A stretch of 64,000 bases of DNA from Poronia punctata (lineage: Eukaryota; Ascomycota; Sordariomycetes; Xylariales; Xylariaceae). Below are positions 11,404 to 23,950 of the stretch, in pieces (within the stretch, counting starts at the first letter, position 1; every line of letters starts with the position of its first letter). The translations under genes were made by a program, and so were the position numbers. Location of the stretch: positions 230,754 through 294,753 of the forward strand of contig MU401478.1 of NCBI GenBank assembly GCA_022579005.1, written 5' to 3'. The notes beneath the pieces were generated by a model that saw nothing but the letters and a program-made list of their open reading frames with translations, was not told the DNA's origin and did not search any database.

Positions 11404-12485
11404 ACGGTTTTGCCATTACTAGGCTTTCTTGTACATTTTTTATTTTAATTTTTTCCTGTCGGAATAAGGATACTGGGGGGGAGGAACGGCTCGGTCAAGA
11501 TACCCACCGGAATCGGGTTATGGTTACGATACCGGTTTATCAAACGTGATTCAGGGGAAAATATTGTATTCAGGGGGTTGTAGGTGATATACTGGGGGGG
11601 GGGGGATGTTGAGAAGTCCATTATGACCCATGAGGGGTCAGACGTGGTTGTGTGTGTACTTGATGTGGGCGACTCGATGTTCTTGTCGAGCAAGAGGAGG
11701 GCGAATGAAGAGCATCGTACATGGATATCTCAAGTATTCGGCGCCCATACACTGAAAAAATAGAACGTTTGTTATCTCGCTGACTTGAGTGACCTGTTCG
11801 CAATCTTGGGGCTAAAGCTGAGAAATCTGCGGGGTCTGATAGCGTGTCCAAGTGCAAGACCTGGCAATAAAATGTACCTATGCAACAGGTAAGCATCCCG
11901 GTACAAGAGAAGAGTAAGACGCAAACAAAACCATCAGAACAAAGTCCACGAAGTCATTACTTGGTTGGATTAGCGGCGTTTTGCAAAAAAAACAGCTCCG
12001 GGACTTCGCATGCATGAAATCCCCTGAAAACGGAACCAAAAGGCTAGCTCTTTTGGGTTAGACCGTGGTAGGACTTGGAGAAAGGAATCTGGGGAAGCGG
12101 GGGAATCCTTTACAGAATAGCTTTTTGGCTATCTTTGCCTCTTTTGGGGATATCGCATCTTGAGCTTTTGGCCTCGGGCGCTGTCTTTATTCCTTCGAAC
12201 TGGTGTGAAGAAGTGCTTTCTTGATTTGGAACGTCAATGCAACACTATCCAAAACCAAATACACGTGCCGACACTAATAGGAGCATGTCAGCCTTGAACA
12301 TTCCGAGGTTGACCAAGAGTCCAAGACCATGTTTCCTCTACCGGTACCCCTCACCCGTACAGGAATCGTAATCAAGATTTTGACATGTTATAACTGAGTA
12401 GGTATAAGTCTCCAAAATGTCGCCTCTATCCTCTCACTATGACCGTGCAAGACCCCACGGTTAGGTACATGGTGTTGGGAGCGAG
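11404..12485. other. Intergenic, no gene seen
   Basis: Contains G runs near 11477 and 11596-11606 and no credible gene. The promoter of the carboxylesterase is expected near the right end. Confidence 0.5.
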
Positions 12486-14361
12486 ATGTATCGGCTCATC
12501 CTTTCGTCCTTGCTCCTTTTGAGCACCATCCAGGTCTTCGCCCAGGTCCCGGAACCAGGACCTGAACCAGAGCCTCTTGATCCTAGGTTCATCAAGACCG
12601 CCTCAGTCGAGCTATCTCTGGGAACCGTGGTAGGGAATGTCATGAACAAGGTGGAATCTTTCGGTGGCATTCCTTATGCGGACGCGCCCGTAGGCAAGTT
12701 GAGACTACGACCACCGCAACGGAGAACCGAACCTTGGGGTAAATTCGACGCCACAGGACCGGCTGCTGCTTGTCCCCAGGTCTTTGCAAACCCGGAAGAT
12801 GAGAATCTCTTGTTTTCGCTCGTGGGCGGATTGACAAACCATCCGTTTGTGCAGAAAGTGACCGGTCAGACGGAGGATTGTTTGACCATCACGGTAGCGA
12901 GACCGGAAGGGGTGAAAGCTGGTGATAAACTACCTGTGCTATATTGGATATATGGCGGTGGATATCAAGTAAGAGACTCGAACTCGTTTTTTATAGGAAG
13001 CCATAACATGCTTTGATTGAGAAACCCTGCTGAGACTAGGTCGGATATCACAGTTTGGGTGGTCGTCAATGTATGACGGGACCGGACTTGTGAATCACGG
13101 TGTCAGGATGGGGGAACCGTTCATCTTCGTCGCTGTCAATTACCGCGTCGCCGGGTTCGGCTTCATGCCGGGGAAAGAAGTCCTCGAAGATGGAGCAACG
13201 AATCTGGGTCTTCGGGATCAACGTATGGGTCTCGAATGGGTTGCCGTAAGCCCTTCTATACCCCTTCATCCCAATGAATAAAACAAGACTAAAAAATGCT
13301 TCAAGGATAACATTGCCGCGTTTGGCGGAGACCCGGACAAAGTGACTATATGGGGTGAATCAGCCGGCGCCTTTTCCGTCTTCAACCAGCTGGTCCTCTA
13401 CGGCGGAAATCACACTTACAAGGGTAACCCCCTATTCCGCGGTGGCATCATGAGCTCCGGCAGCATCATACCTTCGTTACCTATAGATGGGGAAAAAGCC
13501 CAGGCCGTCTACGACGCAGTCGTAGTATCAGCCGGCTGCGGCGCAGAATGGGACAGCCTGACCTGCCTGCGGGAAAAAGACTACGACACATTCCTAAACG
13601 CCGTCTCCGCCGCTCCATCCTTCCTCTCATATCGCGCCCTGGCATTCTCCTATTTCCCCCAAGTAGACGGCGACGTCCTCCCCGACAGTCCCGAAGCGCT
13701 CCTATCATCAGGCCAATTCGCCAAAGTGCCCTTCCTGATCGGCGACATGGAAGACGAAGGAACCCTGGTAGCCATCCTCCAACCCAACTTAACAACAACC
13801 GACAGTCTCGTCGACTATTTCCACAAACTATACTACCCCGACGCCCCCATCGACAAAATCACCGAGCTAGTGAACCTCTACCCGGACGGCGTCAAGGGCG
13901 TCGTGGCCGGCGCCCCTTACCGCACGGGTCTCCTCAACGATATATACCCCGGCTTCAAACGTCGCGCATCCATTTTCGGCGATTTAGTATTCACGCACCC
14001 GCGCCGCTTCCTTCTCGAATACATGGCCGAAAACTACCCCGAAACACCTACATGGTCCTACATCGGGTCCTGGAACCACGGAACGCCCGTTCTCGGCACC
14101 TTCCACGCATCCGATCTCCTGCAGACCTTTTACGGAACATGGAATAACTACGCAGCGAGATCCACACGTACATACTACGTTAATTTCGTGCGGAACCTCG
14201 ACCCAAACGTCGGCGCGGAAGGATATCCCAACTGGCCAAGGTGGAGTCAGGGGAAGCGGTTGATTCAGTTTTTCGCGAATAGGGTCGGGTTCAAGAAGGA
14301 TGATTATAGACAGGAGATTTCGGATTTCTTTGGGAACAATATTGCCAGTTTCCGGTTTTGA
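12486..14361 (+). CDS. Secreted carboxylesterase type B / lipase
   Basis: Alpha/beta-hydrolase of the carboxylesterase B (COesterase) family, predicted to hydrolyse esters outside the cell. Exons 12486-12968, 13054-13245 and 13306-14361 keep frame through introns of 85 and 60 nt, giving about 576 residues. The signal peptide is MYRLILSSLLLLSTIQVFAQ. Family motifs are FGGIPYADAPVG, EDCLTITVARP, the oxyanion-type YWIYGGGYQ, and the nucleophile elbow WGESAGAFS (Ser about 244). The likely acid is Glu of MEDEGT (about 376) and the catalytic His lies in WNHGTP or in GTFHASDL (about 487-492). A Pro/Glu linker (VPEPGPEPEP) follows the signal peptide. It resembles fungal extracellular lipases and cholinesterase-like esterases; the natural substrate is unknown. 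Confidence 0.9.
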
Positions 14362-16061
14362 AATTACGAATTTTCTATCTTTAATAGAGGGGAGAAGAGA
14401 ATCTCACTCTTCAAGTATCGCGAAACTACCTACCTTAACTAGCCAGCCAATAATGCGCTTTTTACTCGAGGAAAGAAAAACACCGTACACTTAAACTGAC
14501 CTATCCTATGAGAGCTTCGTCTCTTCTTATAGGTGCTCGTAGGCTGGCTACCTTACCTAGCTACTTAACTCTGTGTGACGATTAGTATTTTAATTTTAAG
14601 AATGTGACGTATTACGTGTACACACGCCAGTTGTCTAAGTCTTACAAGACCCAAATGCGCGGTTGCGCATTAATCTAAATACACATGTGCATTTTCCAGT
14701 TCTTCCCATGCGTAAAGAAACATACTAAGCTTTCGTGCGTCGTTGTTTCCTCGCCTCTCGAAGCCGTACCAAATAAAATATTCGCCTGATCTCAACAACC
14801 ACTACCCACGGATCATCACCTCGGAAGTCGTGACGGCAGTCGTTAGGCAAAAGTCACCTGACTTCTTACGCATATCGGCGCTTTAATATTGCTCGTTTTC
14901 TGTTGACCTGACTTGGATTCTGGTATCAAAGCTTTCCCGACCAGGTAATAATAGGTAGTACGAGTACATGTAGGTTAGAGAGATATGGAACATTGAAATA
15001 TGGCTGATCCACTATAACCTCTCTCCTAACATACTCGTACTAAGTTAACCGTCAACCTACCAAGTACCGCGCCTACCTACCTTCCGTCGGGTACGCATGC
15101 GCCCAGTCTAGGCTTCTCCTAACCTAACCTATAACCTACTGCGGAGTAGATTGTAAGTGTTCCGGGCCCCAGTGTTATAGACGTCGGTAACGTAAGATGG
15201 TTGGCGGGCTGATGACAAGCTGGGTGGGTGGAGATAGTTACTTTCGTTATGGGGATGTTGGCGGGGGCGGGCCAATGCTTTGCATGTCGACGTCAAAGTT
15301 CAGGTAGGTAGGTTAGGCAACCTAGAAATTGTCAAAAGTTCGTTGCCTGGGCACGAGTATAGGTATGCAGAATAGGTAGATACCCAAATCATAAACTATT
15401 GCAACATGAATAACGTGCAGGACTGAGGAGTTCTCACCGATACTAATCCCACTGCTCAAAGTGGCGTCAAAGGGAGAAGTGAAGCGCCTGGGTAATTCAA
15501 CGATTGGAAGAAAGCCCCTATATCCGACGTCACCAACTGCTCGTCAAATGGCCGAAGCACAGGTGCCAGCGCACTCTTGAAAGACTGTGGAATACTGCTG
15601 AACATAAGCGAATTCCAGCTTCTTGCGACAGATCCGAAGTGGTTTGGGTGATACAGACTATGATAGGTAGGCAGATGTCTGGGATAAGCCTCATTTTTGC
15701 CCTGATTGATCTTTTTCGCCCAATATCTGCGCAAGGTCCAACGTTAGGCTATGTGCTGATCTGGTTGGCTCGGCGTACATATGTGCGTACAACTGGCTCC
15801 GTCTGATTCGAAGCCCGATACCAATACCCACATCATGCACACCCGTCTGTTTGCCGTGTCTTTCTTTAGGGCGAGGCTCTCGTAATGAGCTAGATAGACC
15901 ATATATGAAAACGACTCGTGTGTATATGAGACGGTCCGTTTCCGCACAATGCCTTTCGTCGCGAGCTCATAGTTTTGTCATCACGGCCTGCATCCGACCA
16001 AGGCTACTAAATAACATCGTCTACTATTTCTACCAAGAACTTCGGATCGGAAGCGGACAGA
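14362..16061. other. Intergenic, no gene seen
   Basis: About 1.7 kb without a credible gene. It is rich in AGGTAG/CTACCT motifs (15035-15130, 15302-15316). Confidence 0.5.
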
Positions 16062-19000
16062 ATGGAGGAGCCACCGATCTTCGGCCCCAGGGGCATGGTT
16101 GATGAGTTTCCAAGACGGCCGATGATTTCGTAAGAGCTCTCTCTGACTTCCATTGGTGTGAAGCTTGTCACTAACAACATCCCGTTAGCCCCTTTCAAAG
16201 CGACCCTGTGAGAGTTTACTTCAAAAAGGATGATGTCACCTTTTTTGTTCCGAGAGCTATGCAAGAGCTATGCCCGTCGTTAGCAGCATCGTACGACCCA
16301 AATGCGCACCGCGTAACCCTCAAGACCTCCTCCGACGTTGGGCACGTGGTTTTCTACTACCTTCTTAGCGGCACATACCAGTGCCTCTTACGGTATGACC
16401 TTGATTCACGCCAGCAACTTGTCTTTGAGTTCGCGACAAGCGCACAGGTATATAGTATCACTCAGAAATGGCAACTCCCCATGTTGAGGGGGCTGGCTGC
16501 TGCTCATATGTGGCGACTGGCGTACCAGCTACCCCTCCCCCTCATCCTTAACACACTTCGGCGCGTCAAGTTCAGTCCGGCCGAGCCCTGGGTCAGCGAG
16601 TACTTACGATTGTCCTTGAACGGGCTTCTACAAGGCCCGGAAAACTTTAAGCTAATGTTAAACAACGAAGTCGGCCGTCCCGTCTCATACACTGATGTCC
16701 TCTTAACGACTTTTGCCGAGCTACTCCCCGCTGCCATGGGACAGACTACAGAGAATATTGTCGAGGCAGCCTCTTCGAAATACCGTGGCTCCAGTGGAGT
16801 GGATCTGCTCACAGCCGAGGAGCAGGCACTCTTAGCACGAAAGGTAGAACCCGAGAAAACTCGAGAACCGGAACCAGAACCAGAACCAGAACCCGTACGA
16901 GAAGCAACTCCGATCGACGAAGTTGCCGTGCTAGAATCTACCATAACTTCAAAATCAGAAGTGATATTGGAACCAGTCCTACCAGAAGTTGTGCCAGGGT
17001 GGGATGAGCCACAAGATTCCGTACCTACCCCAACGGAGCCAGGACCGCAACCACAGAAACTAGAAACTGAACGGGAACGGGAACTGGAAGTGGAACCAGA
17101 AGATCTAGTGCCGACCCAAATGGAGCCAGTACTTGAAGTAGTGTTAGGGAGGGGTGAACCGGAAGATCTAGTATTCACTCAAGATCCAGTACTGGAACCA
17201 GTCCTAACAGAAGCTGAGCCTGAACTGGAAGTGGCGCAGGTGGGTGAACCGGAAAGTCCAGTACCGTCCCCAACGAAGCCTGAGCACGAGCCAGTCCTCT
17301 CAGAGTTCGAACCGGAGCCAGAAGTGGTCAAAGAAGAGCCGGCGCCAGAGACAGCGCCAGAGCCTGAATCTGGGCCGGAGCCAGACCACGTATCAGAACC
17401 AGTTCCCCCGGAGCCTGAACTAGGATCACAATTGGAGCAAGACAAAGAAGCGCCTGTACCGACAAAAGCGGAGTCTGAGTCTGAAGTCAACCCTGAACCA
17501 GCTGTACCAGAGGCCGGACCGGAACCCGAAGTGGTAGAAGATAAAGGAGAACCAGGAGATTCAGTGCAGACAGTAACCGAACCTGAGTCTAAGTCCGAGC
17601 CTGAACCTCAGCCAGAAGTGGTGCAGAAGACTGAGGAGCCAGTGTCGATACCCATGGACGAACCGGAGCCCGAGCCCCAACCCCAACCCGAGCCCAAGCT
17701 CGAGCCACAATCGGTACAACAACCAGACTCCCCAGAGGTTGAACCCGAGCCGGAAGTGGTGCAAGAGCAAGAAGAGCCAGTTTCGGAACCCACGGAGCCT
17801 GAGCCAGCACCTGTACAGCAACCGGCTATGTTGGAGGTTGAAACAAAACCGGAAATGGTGCAAGAGAAAGAGGAGCCAGTTTCGGAACCCACGGAGTCTG
17901 AGCCAGCACCTGTACAGCAACCGGCTATGTTGGAGGTTGAAACAAAACCGGAAATGGAGTCAGAGGAAGGAGCCTCTGTGCCATCACCAAAAGACACTGA
18001 CCCTGACCCTGACCCTGACCCTGAGCCCGAGACTAAGCCTGACCCTGAGCCCGAGACTCAGAGTGAGCTTGTGTCAGAGCCCGCACAACAACCGGACTCC
18101 CCAGAAGTTGAGCCGCCACCAGAAGTGGCCCACGAGAAAGGAGAAGAAGTGCCAGCACCAGCGGAGCCTAAGCTAGAGTCCGTACCAGAGCCGGCCCTGC
18201 CAGAGCCTGAGCCGGCACCGACACAGGAAGTGGCGGAGTCAGTGTCTGAGCCAATGCCCGATTCAACATCAGCCCACCCCGAGCCAAAGCCAGCAGAGGG
18301 AGTTACCGAGCCGGAACCGGAACTGGAACCGACTTCGGCGGAGACTGAGCTAGAACCAACACATGTAATAGCGGAAGAGGAACCCGAGCCAGTACCAGAA
18401 CCCGAGACAACACAAGCAGAGCCAATGCCGGAGCCTGAAGGAATACCTATAAGGCTAGATAAGGAGCCAGATTCAGCGCTATCGGAGCCTGGTCCAGTCC
18501 CAGAAGTGATAGTGTCAGGCCCAGAATCAACACCCGCGACGCCGAAGGGGGTGGCGGAGTCAACAGAGCCAGACCCAAAGGCCATCCAAGCGCCGGAACC
18601 AGAACCAGTCCCGGAAGAGACACCACAAAGTCCTGAGCCTGAACCAGAACCAGAGGCAGTACAAACGGCTCCGGAACCAGAACTAGTACCGGAAGAAACA
18701 CCGCAAAGTCCTAAACCTGAACCAGAGGCGGTACAAACGACGCCGGAACCCCAGGTACTGCCAGAGTCAACACCGGCGGAACAGGAGCCAGAGACAGCCC
18801 TAGAGGCACCCGACGGGAGCACGGAAGAGTCGGGAGGGGCGCCCCTCAAAGAAAATGGATATGATAGCCCATCTTACCCGGCAGTTCCCTCACCAGACCC
18901 AGCGCTAGAAGCGGACCCAGAGGCGAAGGAACCGCACCCCCCGAAGCTGCCGGAGCCCGAGACATCGAAGAAGCTGAGTAAGAAGGATAAGGGTAAGAAG

Positions 19001-19480
19001 AAGAACAAACTAAAGGAGGAGGAACCGCAAGCTGCCCCTCCGGAGCTACCGGACACCGAGTCGCCGAAGAAGCCGAGTAAAAAAGATAAGGGGAAGACGA
19101 AGGACAAACCAAAGGACGAAGAACCGGAAGATGTCGCCCCGAAACTACCGGAGCCCGAGTCGTCGAAGAAGTTGAGTAAAAAGGAGGAAAAGAAAGAGAA
19201 GGCGGCGAAGAAAAAGACAAGGGAGGAGGAGCGAAAGAAAGATGAGAAGGACGGAAGTGCGGGAGATAAGAAGGGGGCAAAAAAAAAAGCCGAAATAGAA
19301 AAGAAGGAAGAAGAGCAGAAGCAGAGTAGCAAGACGAGGGCCATGTCCATAGACAGTATTGAATCCTTGAGTTTTGAGGATCAGGTCGCAGGGCACGACC
19401 CCTTAGTCGATGACGACTTTCGAGATCCATGGGAGTTTTGGGGGACTCATAGAAGAAGCACGGTGGGGAGAATTCGTTAG
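16062..19480 (+). CDS. BTB-like N-terminus with long Pro-Glu repeat region
   Basis: Exons 16062-16129 and 16189-19480; the 59-nt intron has a textbook CACTAAC branch site and TTAG acceptor, giving about 1119 residues. The start MEEPPIFGPRGM is upstream of the large open frame, which itself opens only at a GTG codon. Residues about 20-230 look folded and resemble a fungal BTB/POZ-like domain (VRVYFKKDDVTFFVPRAM, then HVVFYYLLSGTYQC). Residues about 250-940 are an irregular array of Pro-Glu units (EPEPEPV, PEPEVV and similar), strongly acidic and certainly disordered. The C-terminal 170 residues swap to Lys-rich, with three units built on SKKLSKKDKGK or close variants, then a short acidic tail. 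Function is unknown; the BTB assignment is from overall look, not a decisive motif. Confidence 0.8.
17774..17957 (+). repeat. 99-bp in-frame tandem duplication
   Basis: Two copies of a 33-codon unit (EEPVSEPTEPEPAPVQQPAM onward) start at 17774 and 17873. They are almost identical, with a C-to-T change at one codon (Pro to Ser). The in-frame period shows recent expansion of the Pro-Glu region. Confidence 0.85.
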
Positions 19481-20712
19481 GAGAAGCTTGAGTCGTAGGT
19501 AGCGAGGTTAAAGTGTTGGCTATCGGGATGATGGTTATTCCAGGGTTTTTTTCCAGACATCTTTCATTTTAGAAAGCTGTGGATATACTTTCTTGATAAT
19601 TGAATTTTCCATTTTCCATTCCCCACTACCACAGTATGTGTGCGATACGTAGACGATAGGTGCTAAGTTTTATATTTACGAGTAAGAGCAATCTTAGTTT
19701 TGTGACTTGGGGCTGGATCGCTCTTGCGTTCTAGGAGTATTAACCTGAGTACGCACGTAATAAGGAAACCACAAGGTTGGTAAGCGAATATCTGCACAGA
19801 CATTAAAATAATCTTTTTCCCGAGGCAATTGGTCAAACATGGAGTGTTAATGCAGTCAGGTCTATTTTCATAGCCTACAACCTCCCCTGCTCGTTTTCAT
19901 CTGCCGAAGTCAATGTTGCATCCTTGATTGCTTCGGACATCGTCGCTGGCAGTTACACGTACACGTGAGTGAAGTCTATGCAAAGCAAGTTTCAAGTCGG
20001 TGGCCCCTCGGCACTAGACCAAGGTAAGTACCTATGCAAGAGGGAGAAGAATTTTGTAGGTGTACGCGTACAATGCCGACGCCAATGCTTTTTACTTTTC
20101 GCTTCCTGCCTTTCGTGTTTCTTCCTTTATTTCGAGTGTTGATGACATCACAAGGGATAACGAAGGGTGCAGAATAGGTTTACTCACTGAGCGCCTGCAG
20201 TTGCCCGTGCCCCTGATCCTTCCTCCTAACTGAAAGAAGCTCAGGAGGCCGGTGGACGCGCTTCTAGCTTCCATTGGCGGCTAATTACCCTGCCATCGAC
20301 AGTGACGCTAAGCCCAAGGCATTACCCGTTTGGGAGCCGGAGAGGGACAGCCAGCACCGTCGTACTCCGTGATCTCTTCAGCTGTTTTTTACGTGTAGGA
20401 TAGATACTCCAAGCCGCCGAGTCCAGAAATGCGAGAGCAGATCCCGCGCCTCAGAGCCGACGAACGGCGGCTTTATTGCAGGCCCCGCAACGGCTTCCTT
20501 GGACGGCTTCTTAGCTATAACTAGAGCCAAGGACAGGAATCGCAAAAAAAACTGCTACGAAGCTTCTGGACGAGCGCGTACATATAATGATGGTGTAGCT
20601 GCCGTCGTGAAACTAAAGAGAGAGCAGATCGTGAGAACAGCAAGACATTAAGCTTTCCTGCACTCCTAGTCGCAAAACTCAGGTTTACCAGCTACAAGAT
20701 CCAACCTTCATC
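19481..20712. other. Intergenic, no gene seen
   Basis: About 1.2 kb with no credible gene. The right part holds the promoter and leader of the secreted esterase. Confidence 0.5.
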
Positions 20713-21703
20713 ATGAAATACACCGCCGTCGCAACTGGCCTGCTGGCTACGGCCAGCTCGGTCCTAGGAGCCTCTCTCCAGCAGGTGAACAGCTTTGGTG
20801 ACAACCCGACGGGCACCCAGATGTACATCTACGCCCCCGATAACATCGCTTCCAGCCCGGCGATCATTGTAGCTGTAAGTATTGTACCCAAGAACAATAC
20901 GGTGTTCTTTTTTATATGAAGGCCGATTTTACACCAGACTGGAGAATGATGCTGATCGTTTTCCCCCCTCAAAGCTACACCCTTGCGGCGGCTCCGCCCC
21001 CTCGTGGTTCTCTGGCACCCAGCTGCCTTCCTACGCCGATCAGAATGGCTTCGTCGTTATCTACCCCCAGACTACACGCTTCAGCAACTGCTGGGACGTC
21101 AACAACGCCGGCTCCCTCACGCACGGCGGTCAGGGTGATGCCACGGGCATCATCAGCATGGTCAACTACGCTCTCGACACGTACAACGGCGACGCGTCCA
21201 AGGTTTACGTCATGGGTGCCTCTTCGGGCGCCATGATGACCAACGTCATGGTTGGCTCTTACCCCGATGTTTTCGAGGCCGGTGCCGCCTACTCGGGCGT
21301 CCCCTTCGCCTGCTTCGCCGGTTCTCTGGGCGACCCGACCCCCTTCGGCTCCAACCAGACTTGCGCCCAGGGTCTGATCCACACCGCCGATGAGTGGGCC
21401 GCCTTCGTCCAAAACGCCTACCCTGGCTACGATGGAAAGCGCCCCCGCATGCAAGTCATCCACGGTCTCGCTGACGGCCTCGTCCGACCCGAGTGCGGTT
21501 ACGAGCAATTGAAGCAGTGGGGTGCCGTTCTCGGCCTCGAGAACACAGCGAACAACACCAACAACGTCCCCGAGGGCCAAGAGTACACCGAGATCGTCTA
21601 CGGCGACGGCTCCCAGCTCGTCGGCTATATGGGCCAGGGCGTCGGTCACTTCGCTCCCCCCAACGAGCAGGTCATGCTGCGGTTCTTCGGAATTCTGTCC
21701 TAA
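20713..21703 (+). CDS. Secreted CE1 / PHB-depolymerase-type esterase
   Basis: Polysaccharide-deacetylating or feruloyl-type esterase of the CE1/esterase-PHB family, probably an extracellular acetylxylan esterase. Exons 20713-20874 and 20975-21703 join in frame across a 100-nt intron, giving about 296 residues. The signal peptide is MKYTAVATGLLATASSVLGA. Motifs are the conserved LHPCGGSA after the splice, the nucleophile GASSGAMM (Ser about 137), Asp in HGLADGLV and His in GVGHFAPP. QTTRFSNCWDVNN matches the usual disulfide and substrate region. The sequence ends right after the catalytic domain: there is no cellulose-binding module, so it is the single-domain form. Confidence 0.9.
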
Positions 21704-22412
21704 ATGGAATAGCTAGCGATCTGTCTGTATATGCAGGATGATTGCTTCGTTTTGCTTTCCTGTGGATTAGGCTGCTAGAGGGGCGAATGCATATCCGCAA
21801 TAGTCTAGTTTGGAGGATAGTGGAACCAATATAAGCACAATGACAAACCAAAGTTGCTGGCCACAGTGAAGTTATAAGTATCACGAGAGATGTGAGGCGA
21901 CAATGTAAACTTGGTGAAATCCGCCCGTACGGAAATTTTCGAAAAGCTGGTGGAGATTGAGCAAATCGATTACTTGTGATGAAGGATACGACCTCAGACA
22001 CGGTTGCACGTATTGCTTACCACTATAACCTACCTGGTGACTCATTCTTTATGCTAGGAAACGTACAATCGCTTTTACTGACAGAGCAAAATCAGCACTA
22101 GATACACGTATGTGGTAGAGTGCAGCCTTTTCTATATCGGGGTAGTAAGTATCCACCCGTTGAGGAGATCATATGACTCCGCGCCACTTTTGCGTTTACG
22201 TTTTGCAGATTCAGACGCGATAATCCATATGCATCCGAGGGGCTTATGATATGCACCTAAAAGTTCGGTATCGGCTTCGGTCCGAAGGTGAACGGAGTTT
22301 GGGACATGAGGTTATTTAAATTCCATACCTTTTCTTTTTTTTGCACATTTCCATGACTAGATTATTTTTCTTTCTTCTAGTTCAGTCATAACCTAAAAAA
22401 ACACCCGCGACC
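21704..22412. other. Intergenic, no gene seen
   Basis: About 700 bp with no credible gene. A T-rich stretch (22325-22375) precedes the acetyltransferase start. Confidence 0.5.
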
Positions 22413-22954
22413 ATGACCATGGCATCCCTCCCAAAAGGCTACATCCTCATCGAAGGATACCCGGCCGTAGAAGATTACCTCACTCTCCGCAAAGTATCCG
22501 GCCTAACGCCCAAGAACACGGCGCAAGCGACGGCTGCCATAAGAGGGAGTTGGTACGGCGTGTATATTGCGGAAGAAGGGACGCCTGAGAAAGCTATTGC
22601 TATGGGGAGGGTTATTGGGGATGGAGGGGTAAGGTTCCTTTTTTTTTTTTTTTTTTCGGCTGTCTTTTCACTTTCACCTTCTGGTCTAATTTGTGGTACC
22701 TAACCTAGTGGTATTTCCTCATCGCGGACATGGTCACGTTACCGGATCATCAGCGAAAGGGTATAGCGGATGTGGTTTTGAAGAAGCTGCTAGCGACTAT
22801 AAAAGAGAGGGCTGCGCCTGGGATTGCGTATGTCACGTTGACTGCGGACCCGCCGGGTAAGAAGCTTTATGAGAAAAATGGGTTTGAGAATGTTATGCCT
22901 TCTCTTACGGGGATGGGGAGACTTCTTGAGATTCCTGGGGGGGAGGAGGTTTAG
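22413..22954 (+). CDS. GNAT family N-acetyltransferase
   Basis: Acetyl-CoA-dependent acetyltransferase of the GNAT fold. Exons 22413-22628 and 22709-22954 join in frame (donor GTAAGG, acceptor CCTAG), giving about 153 residues, a normal size for a single-domain GNAT. The acetyl-CoA loop is HQRKGIADVVLKKL (a Q/RxxGxG/A motif), preceded by the beta-4 strand ADMVTLPD. The closing LYEKNGFE is typical of the last strand. A second Met (MTMAS) could serve as start. The substrate is unknown. The intron contains a run of 18 T. Confidence 0.85.
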
Positions 22955-23950
22955 TTTTTAGTCCTTAGGCTTCATCATAATATTTGGGTGGTTCGTCATT
23001 AGAAGGATTGATGCCGATATTGCACTACATTAGATGTGGGACGGAGATCTCTAATATCATATGCAGACATATTTGAGAGTGCTCACTGCTCAGCCATGCT
23101 CCTCCGGATTGGACGTGTTGGTTGTTTTTAAAAAGACATGATTTATTTCGTGGATGAGCGCCTGAAGCAACCACCCCTTTTGGGGTCATTTGCGCGGGAA
23201 TTATATGTGAGGCTTTAACTGTGGCTTGTGTGGCGCAAAGTTCTCTATCCTGCGCATCTTTTTACCTACCACCCAAAATGTCAGGGTGCAGGCATCAGGT
23301 AATCCTACACAAAAACTCCTATCATGCCTGGTGTAGGGGAAGGTACGGATCTGGCTATATTAGAGGGTCCTTTACAGTCAGGGCACTGTATCCCTCCAAC
23401 ACTTCAACATACCAGAATACACCTATCCAACCCCAACACTGGGCATGCCTTCAATGACTATTTGCCGCGGTCTCCAAGCAGAAGGAGAATGAATTTGCAA
23501 TATATTGACAGCTGCTAGAACCAAAATTATCACCCATTGTCAGAGACGACCTGGCGGGAATACCTACGTCGATTGCTAACCTGGGCCGCAAATGGTTTAG
23601 TCTGCCAAGTAATAGCCATCAAGGGGCAAAATGCCAAATGGGCGCCGCCAGAAATAGCGCCCGACACGTAAACCCTTGAATTTCAACAAGAACCAGCCAG
23701 CTGAACCAACGGGCCAACTTGACGATGCTTTTCAGACACCCTCCTAAATTCAAATACACAATTTAATGGAAAGCAAATCCATTTCTCTAGCATTACGAGA
23801 ACTCCTAGAAGATAATATGAAGTTTACGATATAATTTTAGCCTGTGCTGTTTTTAATCGGGTTTTAAAAAATAAAAAAACCTTCCTCACTTTTCTACCCA
23901 TTCACGCTCACACTCACCCAACTTCTCCCTCGTCGCAGCAGGCTTCACTC
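22955..23950. other. Intergenic, no gene seen
   Basis: About 1 kb with no credible gene. A CT-rich leader (23880-23940) precedes the next start codon. Confidence 0.5.

Noticed and set aside
16504..19430. Long Ser/Gly-rich and Leu-rich minus-strand frames opposite the Pro-Glu gene
   Set aside because: They mirror the Pro-Glu repeat codons; the plus frame has a proper spliced start and composition, while these lack any recognisable domain.
20975..21649. 224-codon minus-strand frame opposite the secreted esterase
   Set aside because: High third-position GC opens the antisense frame; the plus frame has the catalytic triad and signal peptide.
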